Shown one piece after another: positions 1 through 6,868 of a stretch of 13,320 nt of DNA. Below the pieces are notes generated by a model, which worked only from the letters and a program-made list of their open reading frames with translations, ran no database searches and was not told the DNA's origin. Position 1 is the stretch's first letter. Each line of letters starts with the position of its first letter. The stretch is from Rhodospirillales bacterium (GTDB taxonomy: Bacteria > Pseudomonadota > Alphaproteobacteria > Acetobacterales > Acetobacteraceae), in the NCBI GenBank assembly GCA_025350425.1, contig JANXXW010000501.1, forward strand, positions 1 through 13,320, read 5' to 3'. Both the position numbers and the translations under genes were made by a program.

Positions 1-1607
1 CCCTTGATGGTGAGCTGGAGCTTGCGGGCGGCGCGATCCACACCGGTGATGCGGGCATCGACCTTCTCGCCGATGGCGAAACGCTCGGGACGCTGGTCAC
101 CCTTATCGCGGGCCAGTTCGGCGCGGCGGATGAAGCCGGTAAGAACCTCGTCCACCTTCACTTCGATGCCGTTGGCCTGCACAGCCGTCACTACGCAGGT
201 GACGATGTCACCCTTGTGGACGCGATCCAGCACGGTTGCTGCCGGGTCGTCCTGCAGCTGCTTGATGCCGAGGCTGATGCGTTCCTTCTCGACGTCGACG
301 TCGAGGACCTTCGCCTTGACGATCTGGGTCTTTTCGTACTTCGCCATGGCCAGCTCGCCTGGGTCGTCCCAGGACAGATCGGACATGTGGATCATGCCAT
401 CGATATCCACGCCGATGCCGATGAACAGGCCGAACTCGGTGATGTTGCGAATCTCGCCCTCGACGGTCGATCCAACCGGATGCTCGTCGATGAACTGCTC
501 CCAGGGGTTGCGCTGGACCTGCTTGAGGCCGAGCGAAATCCGCCGCTTGGAGCTGTCCACGTCCAGCACCATGACCTCGACTTCCTGGCTGGTCGCCACG
601 ATCTTGCCGGGGTGGACGTTCTTCTTGGTCCAGCTCATCTCGGAAACGTGGACCAGACCCTCGACGCCCGGCTCCAGCTCCACGAAGGCGCCGTAATCGG
701 TGATGTTGGTCACGCGGCCAGTATACTTGGCGCCTGGCGGATACTTCGCCGTCACACCTTCCCACGGATCGGCCTCAAGCTGCTTCATGCCGAGGCTGAT
801 GCGCTGGGTTTCCGGGTTGAAGCGGATCACCTGCACCTTGACCGCCTGGCCGATCTGCAACGCCTCGCTCGGGTGGTTGATGCGGCGCCACGCGATGTCG
901 GTGACGTGCAGCAGGCCATCGACGCCACCCAGATCGACGAAGGCGCCGTAGTCGGTGATGTTCTTGACCACGCCGTCGAGGATCATGCCTTCCTTGAGGC
1001 CCTGGATCAGCTCGCTGCGCTGCTCGGCGCGGGTCTCTTCCAGCACGGCGCGGCGCGAAACCACGATGTTGCCGCGCGCGCGGTCCATCTTGAGAATCTG
1101 GAATGGCTGTGGGGTGCCCATCAGCGGGCCAACGTCGCGAACGGGGCGGATATCTACCTGGCTGCCCGGCAGGAAGGCCACGGCGCCGCCGAGATCGACG
1201 GTGAAGCCGCCCTTGACGCGGCCATAAATGGTGCCGTTGACGCGCTGGGTCTCCTCGAACGCCTTCTCGAGGTTGGTCCAGGCTTCCTCGCGGCGCGCCT
1301 TCTCGCGCGACAGCACGATAGTGCCGTCACGGTCCTCGTAGCGCTCAACGAACAGCTCGATGAGGTCACCGGGCTTTACCTCGACATTGCTGCCGGGAGC
1401 GCCGAATTCCTTGAGGGCGACGCGGCCCTCGCTCTTCAACCCGACATCGACGATGGCGAATTCTTCGGTAAGGCGGATTACCTTGCCGGTAACGACGGAC
1501 CCGTCAAAGCCTGCGTTGAGGCCGAGGGACTCATCGAGTAGAGAGGCAAAATCTTCTCCGCCCATGTGATCGTCATAGTCGGCGAGAGCAGCGGCGCTGG
1601 ATGCCAT
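1..1607 (-). CDS. rpsA: 30S ribosomal protein S1 (3' end cut by window edge)
   Basis: Ribosomal protein S1 binds mRNA on the 30S subunit and helps start translation on leaders with weak ribosome sites or structure. The 535 visible codons, read leftwards, hold six successive S1 (OB-fold) repeats at about residues 36-102, 120-186, 206-274, 292-362, 378-449 and 466-535. Repeats 3 and 4 show the strong NITDYGAFV signature (216-224 and 301-309), and repeats 3 to 5 share the pattern GLxHVSDxSW. Alphaproteobacterial S1 proteins are usually about 560-570 residues, so only the last few tens of codons are missing. I chose the ATG at 1607 (MASSAAALAD). An AAGGA lies 13 bases upstream, rather far. An in-frame ATG at 1565 is possible but has no visible ribosome site. 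The gene follows aroA and cmk on the same strand after a 274-base gap. Family identity is certain. Confidence 0.98.
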   Translation of the reverse strand, partial: MASSAAALADYDDHMGGEDFASLLDESLGLNAGFDGSVVTGKVIRLTEEFAIVDVGLKSEGRVALKEFGAPGSNVEVKPGDLIELFVERYEDRDGTIVLSREKARREEAWTNLEKAFEETQRVNGTIYGRVKGGFTVDLGGAVAFLPGSQVDIRPVRDVGPLMGTPQPFQILKMDRARGNIVVSRRAVLEETRAEQRSELIQGLKEGMILDGVVKNITDYGAFVDLGGVDGLLHVTDIAWRRINHPSEALQIGQAVKVQVIRFNPETQRISLGMKQLEADPWEGVTAKYPPGAKYTGRVTNITDYGAFVELEPGVEGLVHVSEMSWTKKNVHPGKIVATSQEVEVMVLDVDSSKRRISLGLKQVQRNPWEQFIDEHPVGSTVEGEIRNITEFGLFIGIGVDIDGMIHMSDLSWDDPGELAMAKYEKTQIVKAKVLDVDVEKERISLGIKQLQDDPAATVLDRVHKGDIVTCVVTAVQANGIEVKVDEVLTGFIRRAELARDKGDQRPERFAIGEKVDARITGVDRAARKLQLTIK

Positions 1608-1741
1608 GTGGTATACGTTGTCCTTGGGACCGCCCTGCACGTTGCGCTAGGGAGGAGTGGAATGCGCGTTTTGTCTAAAACACGGCGTGCCCGCGTCCCT
1701 AAGACGCAGGCCGAATTTGCGCGGTATTGCGCTGTGAAGGT

Positions 1742-1769
1742 GGAATACGCCTGCCGTGATTGGAGTCAA
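1742..1769 (-). promoter_or_regulatory. Candidate sigma-70-type promoter for rpsA
   Basis: Reading leftwards, TTGACT (1764-1769) and TATTCC (1742-1747) are separated by 16 bases, which resembles the -35 and -10 boxes of a housekeeping promoter. Transcription would start near 1735 and give a leader of about 128 bases before the rpsA ATG at 1607. The cmk-rpsA gap (1608-1881) holds no supported gene. S1 genes are commonly transcribed both with upstream genes and from their own promoter, and S1 often represses its own mRNA, so a separate promoter and leader here would make sense. The -10 box is weak, and this was found by eye only. Confidence 0.35.
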
Positions 1770-1881
1770 GGAGTTTGCGCGCGCCTGCGGATCAGGACTT
1801 CGACACCGGTCCAGAAAGGGAGTTCAGCCAACGCTAACAACATTTCCGTCTATGGCCCGGCTCAACCGACCTTTGGTCTAG

Positions 1882-2544
1882 TCATCCCGCATCCCGTCTA
1901 CGCACTATGAGAGACGAGGGAAGCACGCCGGCGAGCAGCTCCATCGCCCGCACGAACGCGCCTTCCGGGTCCAGATCGGTGGTGTCCAGCACCAGCGCAT
2001 CCACAGCCGGACGCAGTGGCGATGCCGCACGGGCCTCGTCGGCGGCGTCGCGGGCGCGAACCTCGGCGGTGACGATTGCAAGCTCTGCCGCGACGCCCCG
2101 TGCCCGTAACTCGCGCCAGCGACGTTCCCCGCGCGCATCGGCGCTGGCCGTCACGAACAGCTTTGCGGTGGCATCGGGGAAGATGACCGTGCCGATGTCG
2201 CGACCGTCCAGCACCGCACCGCGTCCATCCCCGAATTGCCGCTGGAAATCGAACAGCGCCTCCCGCACGGGCAGCAACGCAGCGACCTTGCTGGCCGCCT
2301 CGTCCGCGACCGGGCCGCGCAGATCGGCACGGGTGAAGTCCGCCGGCACGATGCCGCGCGCAGCGGCTTCGGCGGCCACGACATCCGTGGGATCGCCCCC
2401 GGCATCCAGCACCCGGCGCCCGGTGACGCGGTACAACAAACCGGTATCGAGGTGCGGCAAGCCATACAGGGCCGCCAGGCGACGGGCGAGCGTGCCCTTC
2501 CCGGCCGCCGCCGGACCATCGATAGCGATGATCAGGGCGGTCAT
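1882..2544 (-). CDS. cmk: Cytidylate (CMP/dCMP) kinase
   Basis: CMP kinase phosphorylates CMP and dCMP with ATP in the cytoplasm and so supplies CDP and dCDP for RNA, DNA and lipid precursors. The 220-residue product is the usual length for the short bacterial form. Visible motifs are the P-loop GPAAAGKGT (10-18), HLDTGLLYR (31-39, equivalent to the common LDTGAMYR, with Leu-Leu in place of Ala-Met), LDGRDIGTVIFPDA (112-125), and the C-terminal RDAADEARAASPLRPA stretch (165-180) that supplies LID arginines and aspartate. The ATG start overlaps the aroA stop in an ATGA arrangement (2541-2544), so the two genes are probably translated in sequence from one mRNA. The tail after about residue 208 is short, basic and unremarkable. 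Identity is firm. Confidence 0.97.
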   Translation of the reverse strand: MTALIIAIDGPAAAGKGTLARRLAALYGLPHLDTGLLYRVTGRRVLDAGGDPTDVVAAEAAARGIVPADFTRADLRGPVADEAASKVAALLPVREALFDFQRQFGDGRGAVLDGRDIGTVIFPDATAKLFVTASADARGERRWRELRARGVAAELAIVTAEVRARDAADEARAASPLRPAVDALVLDTTDLDPEGAFVRAMELLAGVLPSSLIVRRRDAG

Positions 2545-3890
2545 ACGGTCCGGAGGGCCGAGCCCCCGCCATTGCCGATGCTGCCGTTCATCAAATCCAC
2601 GAAGCCCGGAAAGCTAGTGTCGATGAAACTGCCATCGTCCACCCGCACCGGCTGATCGGACGCCAGGCCAAACACCAGGGCGCTCATGGCGAGCCGGTGG
2701 TCCATGTGAGTCTGCACCAGACCACCCCCGGGCGCGGGCCGGCCGGTGCCATGGACCAGCAGGTCGTCGCCGACGACCTCCAGGCGCGCGCCGTTGCATT
2801 CCAGCAAAGCGGCAGTGGCCGCGAGCCGGTCGCTTTCCTTCACCCGCAACTCATGCAGCCCGCGCATCCTCGTGGTCCCCTGCGCGAACGCGGCCGCGAC
2901 CGCGAGGATGGGGAACTCATCGACCATGCTGGGAACCCGTCCGGGAGGCACGTCGATGCCGCGCAACGTCGCGTGATGGACGATGAGGTCCCCGACCGGT
3001 TCACCCCCTTCCAGCCGCTCGTTCTCGATCACGATGTCGCCGCCCATTTCGCGCAGGCAGGTAAACAGGCCCGTACGGAGCGGGTTGAGGCCGACGCCTT
3101 CAAGCCGCAGGACGGAACCGGGAATCAGCAACGCAGCCACAATAGGAAAGGCAGCGGAGGATGGGTCTCCAGGGACCACAATATCGGCGGCAATCAGCTC
3201 CGGCTGGCCGCGCAGGGTAATGACCCGGCCAGCGCCCTCGACCATGACGGTAACTTCCGCCCCGAAATGGCGCAGCATGTTCTCGCTGTGGTCGCGCGTA
3301 GCGACAGGTTCGATGACGCGGGTAATGCCGGAAGCATTGAGGCCGCACAGCAGGATCGCGGATTTTACCTGTGCCGAAGCCACGGGCAGGCGATATTCCA
3401 GCGGCAGCGCGTCCACGGCGCCATGGATCGCCAGCGGCAGACGCCCGCCGGAACGGGACTCGAAGCGGGCACCGCAGGCGGTCAGCGGATCGATGACGCG
3501 CTTCATGGGTCGGCGGCGCAGGCTGGCATCCCCGGTCATGACGGCGAAACCGGGGCTGCTGGCCAGGATGCCGGCGAGCAGGCGTGCGGCCGTGCCGGAA
3601 TTGCCCATGTCCAGCACGTCTTCCGGCTCCCGCAGGCCGCCCACACCCCGCCCGGTCACGGTCCAGCCTTCCGCGCCCTGGACGATCTCGGCCCCCAGCG
3701 CCCGCATGGCAGCGGCGGTACGGAGCACGTCATCGCCTTCCAGCAGGCCGGCGATACGGGTCTCACCTAAAGCGAGGGCGCCAAACATGAGGGCGCGATG
3801 GCTGATGGATTTATCGCCGGGCACCCTCAGAGTGCCTGCGAGGGGTGCTGCGGGGCGATGCGCGGAGAGCGGGCGGGGGGCTGAAATCAT
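2541..3890 (-). CDS. aroA: 3-phosphoshikimate 1-carboxyvinyltransferase (EPSP synthase)
   Basis: EPSP synthase joins phosphoenolpyruvate to shikimate-3-phosphate, the sixth step of the shikimate pathway to aromatic amino acids. The 449-residue product shows VPGDKSISHR (23-32, with catalytic Lys27), DMGNSGTAARL (94-104), RRPMKRVIDPL (126-136), SAQVKSAILL (172-181), TRDHSENML (198-206), NPLRTGL (269-275), SMVDEFPILA (321-330, catalytic Asp324), ELRVKESDRL (347-356, Glu352) and HMDHRLAMS (395-403). The overall pattern is the class II type known from Agrobacterium CP4, but Gly99 sits where CP4 has Ala100, and NPLR replaces the class II NPTR. The ATG at 3890 gives a normal N-terminus, although I see no strong ribosome site before it. 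It is the first gene of the aroA-cmk-rpsA run and is divergent from the FYDLN-type gene, 86 bases away. Confidence 0.97.
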   Translation of the reverse strand: MISAPRPLSAHRPAAPLAGTLRVPGDKSISHRALMFGALALGETRIAGLLEGDDVLRTAAAMRALGAEIVQGAEGWTVTGRGVGGLREPEDVLDMGNSGTAARLLAGILASSPGFAVMTGDASLRRRPMKRVIDPLTACGARFESRSGGRLPLAIHGAVDALPLEYRLPVASAQVKSAILLCGLNASGITRVIEPVATRDHSENMLRHFGAEVTVMVEGAGRVITLRGQPELIAADIVVPGDPSSAAFPIVAALLIPGSVLRLEGVGLNPLRTGLFTCLREMGGDIVIENERLEGGEPVGDLIVHHATLRGIDVPPGRVPSMVDEFPILAVAAAFAQGTTRMRGLHELRVKESDRLAATAALLECNGARLEVVGDDLLVHGTGRPAPGGGLVQTHMDHRLAMSALVFGLASDQPVRVDDGSFIDTSFPGFVDLMNGSIGNGGGSALRTV

Positions 3891-3922
3891 GACGGGGCGC
3901 GCTTAGCATGGCGCCATAGCGT

Positions 3923-3951
3923 TTGACAGCCGCGCCTCACGATGGCATGGG
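3923..3951 (+). promoter_or_regulatory. Possible promoter for the FYDLN-type gene
   Basis: A perfect TTGACA (3923-3928) lies in the 86-base gap between aroA and the plus-strand FYDLN-type gene. The position 17 bases further on reads CATGGG (3946-3951), which is a poor -10 box. The -35 match and the divergent arrangement support a promoter; the -10 does not. The gene has its own ribosome site, GAGG at 3968-3971, five bases before the ATG at 3977. Confidence 0.25.
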
Positions 3952-3976
3952 GCCGCCTTCCCCGAATGAGGCCTAG

Positions 3977-4315
3977 ATGGTTAAGCCAGAGCTTGGCACC
4001 AAGCGCGTTTGCGTCAACTGCGCCGCCAAATTTTACGATCTCGGCAAAGTGCCCGCGGTCTGCCCCAAATGCGACACGGAACAGCCGGCCGAACAGCCGC
4101 GCATCCGCCGCGGTGGCGGCAACGTCGCCGAGGAGAAGCGTCGCGCCAAGGTGATCCCGGTGCCCGGCGCGGACGATGCGGAAGCCGAACCCGAAGCCGC
4201 CGAGGACGAGGCCGAGGAAGATGTGCTCGATGACGCCGCCGACCTCGACGACGAGGACCCGGAAGCGATCGCGGAGGTCGAAGTAGACAGCGAGCGCGGC
4301 GAGGAAGAGCGCTAG
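3977..4315 (+). CDS. FYDLN-type acidic zinc-ribbon protein (TIGR02300 family)
   Basis: This 112-residue protein belongs to a conserved alphaproteobacterial family of unknown function named for its FYDLN motif. The first 35 residues hold two Cys pairs, C12-x2-C15 and C29-x2-C32, on either side of KFYDLGK (18-24), which is a likely four-cysteine zinc ribbon. The motif reads FYDLG here rather than FYDLN. A basic linker (42-58) follows. The C-terminal half is extremely acidic: 26 of the 54 residues from 59 to 112 are Asp or Glu, so it is probably disordered. The start is set by GAGG five bases upstream. The last codons overlap the stop of the convergent DUF218 gene. The acidic tail suggests interaction with basic proteins or nucleic-acid-binding partners, but this is inference. 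Family assignment is confident, the role is not known. Confidence 0.92.
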   Translation: MVKPELGTKRVCVNCAAKFYDLGKVPAVCPKCDTEQPAEQPRIRRGGGNVAEEKRRAKVIPVPGADDAEAEPEAAEDEAEEDVLDDAADLDDEDPEAIAEVEVDSERGEEER

Positions 4316-4821
4316 ACTCTTCCCGTCACGCGAAGGGCGGCGATGATCCCGACATCCCAGGGGATCGCCGCCATCTCGCGCATTCTCCAGAACCAACGCT
4401 TGCGAATGCCCGTGGCTGCCGGAAATAGCGGCGGCGGGCATTTCCACGCCCGCACCCCCGCGAGCCGCAGCAGGATCAGGCATCGCGGCAGGTGATAGGC
4501 ACTGCTGGCGGCGTAAACCGGCCCGCGATGATGACGCAGCAGCCGCGCCACCGCGCGCACGGATGAGAGCGTGTCGGTCCCGGTCTCCTCCAGAACGATG
4601 TCCCCGGCTGGAACGCCGAACCCGGCCAGCAGCCCGGCCATGACCGACGCCTCCGACCCGCCGTGCCGGCCCACCGCCCCGGTCGGCATGTATATTGGTA
4701 GATCCTGAACGGCGCCGAAGGCCGCCGCAGCCGCAACCCGGCGCAGCAAGGTGTCGCTGGCGGAACCATCGGCCCGCACCGCCGCGCCGAAGATCACGAT
4801 GGCCGGGCGAGATACGGTCAA
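4312..4821 (-). CDS. DUF218/YdcF family protein (TTG start)
   Basis: This 169-residue protein carries the DUF218 (YdcF/SanA/ElyC) fold pattern. It shows an N-terminal beta strand ending in IFGAAV (10-15), TG with SEA (47-48 and 56-58), Gly-Val-Pro (69-71), an acidic strand followed by GTDTLSSVRA (81-90, equivalent to the family's T-x-E-N-A segment), and SSAYHLPRC (106-114), matching the family's S-x-YH-x-x-R. There is no signal peptide or long membrane segment, so it is probably cytosolic, unlike membrane-anchored ElyC or SanA. YdcF-type proteins bind nucleotides or have been linked to envelope biology, but no reaction is established for this form. The start appears to be TTG at 4821, overlapping the upstream methyltransferase stop, with no clear ribosome site; translational coupling would explain it. 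The stop shares CTAG with the convergent gene. Confidence 0.85.
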   Translation of the reverse strand: MTVSRPAIVIFGAAVRADGSASDTLLRRVAAAAAFGAVQDLPIYMPTGAVGRHGGSEASVMAGLLAGFGVPAGDIVLEETGTDTLSSVRAVARLLRHHRGPVYAASSAYHLPRCLILLRLAGVRAWKCPPPLFPAATGIRKRWFWRMREMAAIPWDVGIIAALRVTGRV

Positions 4822-6065
4822 GGCGGCGGGGCAAGCAGGATACGGTTGAGGGCGGAGAGCTTGGCCCAGGTCTCGGCCCAGGCCTTACCGAAGGCCGGCG
4901 CCGCTGTGCCCCGTCCGGCCAGCGTCGCGGCGATTTCGCCAACCGTGCGGACCCCGTCGATCAGCTTGAGGATGGGAACGGCCAGCGGTGGCAATGCGAC
5001 GGGCACCCGCAGCCCATCGAACAAGAATGGCAACACCCCGTCCGGACGGATATTGCGCGCGAGTTCGTCGGCCGGCATCTCACGCGCAACCGGCACCGCA
5101 TCGGGCACTGTACCATCTGGAAGTGCCCATGCGTCGGTTGTCCGCACGCAATAAACGACATGGGTGCTGATGTTGGCAGTAAGTGCCTCGGCGAGGGCCG
5201 CGCGCCCGACCGCGTCCATGTCGGCGGCGAGCGCGCGCAGTTTGGGGTCGGGCATGTATAGGGCGGGGTCGTAGCGCATCGGCTCCATCAGGCAGGTGAC
5301 CGACAGGCCCGCATCAGCGAGCAGCGCATACAGTGCCGGCACATCATAGGGACGGTCGCGCGGGTTGAGCAGCAGGTCGTACAGGCCGGCGTCGCCGCCA
5401 TCGAGGTGGTCGGAGAAGTTGCGGTTGGCCCGCAGCCACGCGCTTTCGGGCAGGTGCTTCATCACCCGGCGGGCGATATCCAGCCGCTGGGCCGGCGGTA
5501 GGTCGGGCGGCGCAAGACGGCGTAACGCGTCTTGCAGCATATAGACACCGGTTCGGCCGTGCGGGGCATACACCATGATGCCGAGGCCTCCGCTCGGCGC
5601 CAGCACCGAAACCAGCGCGGCCAAGCCCGCCGCCGGATCGGGCATATGATGCAGCACGCCACAGCAGTCGATGTAGTCAAACGGGCCCAGGCCTGAGCCC
5701 GGCAGGTCGAGGATCGAGCGGGTTTCCCAGACGATGTTAGCGAGGCCTCTCGCCTCCGCCCTGCCCCGCGCGACCGCCATGGCGGCGGCCGAGCGGTCCA
5801 AGTACGTCACGCTGCCCTGGCGTCCGGCCCGGGTCATGTGTGTCGCCAGCATGACGGTGCCGTCACCTGTGCCGCCGCCCGCGACCAGCGCGCGGAGCGG
5901 CTGGCTCGCGGAGCGGCAGGCACCGAACACCCAATGGTCGATTTCGCGGAGGTGGCTTGGGCTTCCGATGATCAGCCGCTTGGCCTCATCGCGCGGGTCC
6001 CGCTTCGGATACGGGTAGGCTTCGTACTGGGCCGCCAGGCGGCTATCGGTCGGATCGGGCATCAT
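4818..6065 (-). CDS. Class I SAM-dependent methyltransferase with C-terminal extension
   Basis: A 415-residue cytosolic methyltransferase whose substrate I cannot name. The N-terminus has an unusual motif, YEAYPYPKRDPRDE (14-27). The Rossmann core follows: motif I LVAGGGTGDGT (60-70) binds SAM, Asp90 in TYLD is the likely ribose-binding acid, and FDYIDCCGVLHHMPDP (129-144) is the motif IV region with the LHH typical of small-molecule and quinone-type methyltransferases. A long middle part (about 175-325) follows. The last 80 or so residues contain a strand-helix pattern with LKLIDGVRTVGEIAATL, which resembles a PqqD-like or regulatory winged-helix module. I chose the ATG at 6065, with a second at 6062, because homologous-looking sequence begins there. 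A longer frame could start on TTG at 6137, but that base is the A of the divergent gene's ATG. It lies directly upstream of, and overlaps, the DUF218 gene. Confidence 0.88.
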   Translation of the reverse strand: MMPDPTDSRLAAQYEAYPYPKRDPRDEAKRLIIGSPSHLREIDHWVFGACRSASQPLRALVAGGGTGDGTVMLATHMTRAGRQGSVTYLDRSAAAMAVARGRAEARGLANIVWETRSILDLPGSGLGPFDYIDCCGVLHHMPDPAAGLAALVSVLAPSGGLGIMVYAPHGRTGVYMLQDALRRLAPPDLPPAQRLDIARRVMKHLPESAWLRANRNFSDHLDGGDAGLYDLLLNPRDRPYDVPALYALLADAGLSVTCLMEPMRYDPALYMPDPKLRALAADMDAVGRAALAEALTANISTHVVYCVRTTDAWALPDGTVPDAVPVAREMPADELARNIRPDGVLPFLFDGLRVPVALPPLAVPILKLIDGVRTVGEIAATLAGRGTAAPAFGKAWAETWAKLSALNRILLAPPP

Positions 6066-6136
6066 GGCGGCATAGACCAGCGCTGGACCGCTGTCAGCCG
6101 CAATGGCATCTACGCTCCCGGACGAAGGACGCCACA

Positions 6137-6868
6137 ATGTTACAACAGACCGGCTTCATTGCCACGCTGCGTCGCAACGCCGACCGAATGGCGTTCATGT
6201 CGCCGCGTGATATCCCACTGTTCCTCCGCAGCGCCCGCACCGATGCGGCAATCGCCAGGGTCCGGGCGATAGATGACGATCAAGCAGCCTTCGATGCCGC
6301 CTACAATGGACATAACGGAGACCCCTGGGCGTCGAACGACGGTCGCTATCGTTATCAGAGCCGCAAATACGATACCCTCGTTTCGCTGCTACCCTCGGGA
6401 CGGCGCTTCGCCCAGGGTCTTGATCTTGGTTCGGGTCTCGGGCTGCTTGGACGGCGGCTGGCCACGCGCGCTGATGCGGTGCTTGGGCTCGATATTTCGC
6501 AACGCGCCGTGGAACATGCCCGGACGCTGAACGCGGATATGCCCAGTCTCCGGTTCGACCAGGGCGACATCCGTGATATTCCGGTCGCATTAGATGGTTG
6601 CTTTGACCTCGTGGCCATCGCCGACACGATCTACTACCTGCCGCAACCGCTCGCGGATTCGACGCTCAAGGCGCTGGCAATGCGGGTTTCTCGGCTGCTC
6701 AAGCCAGGTGGCGTGTGCCTGCTGGCCAACCATTTCTTTTTTTTCGCCGATCCTGACAGCCGCATCACACGGCGTATTCACCGCGCTTTCGCGTGGTCAC
6801 CGGGTTTCACCGTGTTGTCGGAACACCGGCGACCGTTCTACCTCGTCTCAATTCTCGAAGCCGCTTGA
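6137..6868 (+). CDS. NodS-like class I SAM-dependent methyltransferase
   Basis: A 243-residue protein. A leader of about 55 residues precedes YNGHNGDPWASNDGRYRYQ (56-74) and KYD (77-79), which is the N-terminal signature of NodS-like and related N-methyltransferases. The SAM-binding core shows motif I LDLGSGLGLLG (95-105), acidic residue Asp119 in VLGLDIS, DQGDIRDI (141-148), FDLVAIADTIYYLP (156-169), and LLKPGGVCLLANH (187-199). The substrate is unknown; NodS itself methylates a chitooligosaccharide, but nothing here indicates nodulation. The ribosome site GAAGGA (6124-6129), seven bases before the ATG, fixes the start. The 71-base gap to the divergent methyltransferase must hold the promoters. 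The stop overlaps the next start (TGATG). An eight-T run at 6737-6744 encodes part of HFFFFADP. Confidence 0.9.
   Translation: MLQQTGFIATLRRNADRMAFMSPRDIPLFLRSARTDAAIARVRAIDDDQAAFDAAYNGHNGDPWASNDGRYRYQSRKYDTLVSLLPSGRRFAQGLDLGSGLGLLGRRLATRADAVLGLDISQRAVEHARTLNADMPSLRFDQGDIRDIPVALDGCFDLVAIADTIYYLPQPLADSTLKALAMRVSRLLKPGGVCLLANHFFFFADPDSRITRRIHRAFAWSPGFTVLSEHRRPFYLVSILEAA

Noticed and set aside
216..1541. 441-codon open frame on the plus strand opposite rpsA
   Set aside because: It lies antisense to six clear S1 repeats; its regular composition mirrors the repeated S1 codons of the real strand.
1898..2617. Long frames on both strands over cmk
   Set aside because: They lack any motif, while the 220-residue frame has the P-loop and all CMP kinase signatures.
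2697..3770. 357-codon plus-strand frame opposite aroA, and others at 2983-3906
   Set aside because: aroA is unmistakable on the other strand; these are products of high G+C and biased codon use.
3891..3976. A tRNA in the aroA to FYDLN-type gap
   Set aside because: I looked for a cloverleaf and a T-loop and found neither in the 86 bases.
6066..6137. Upstream extension of the large methyltransferase to a TTG at 6137
   Set aside because: The first 24 residues look non-homologous, there is no ribosome site, and it would start at the A of the divergent gene's ATG, leaving no promoter space.
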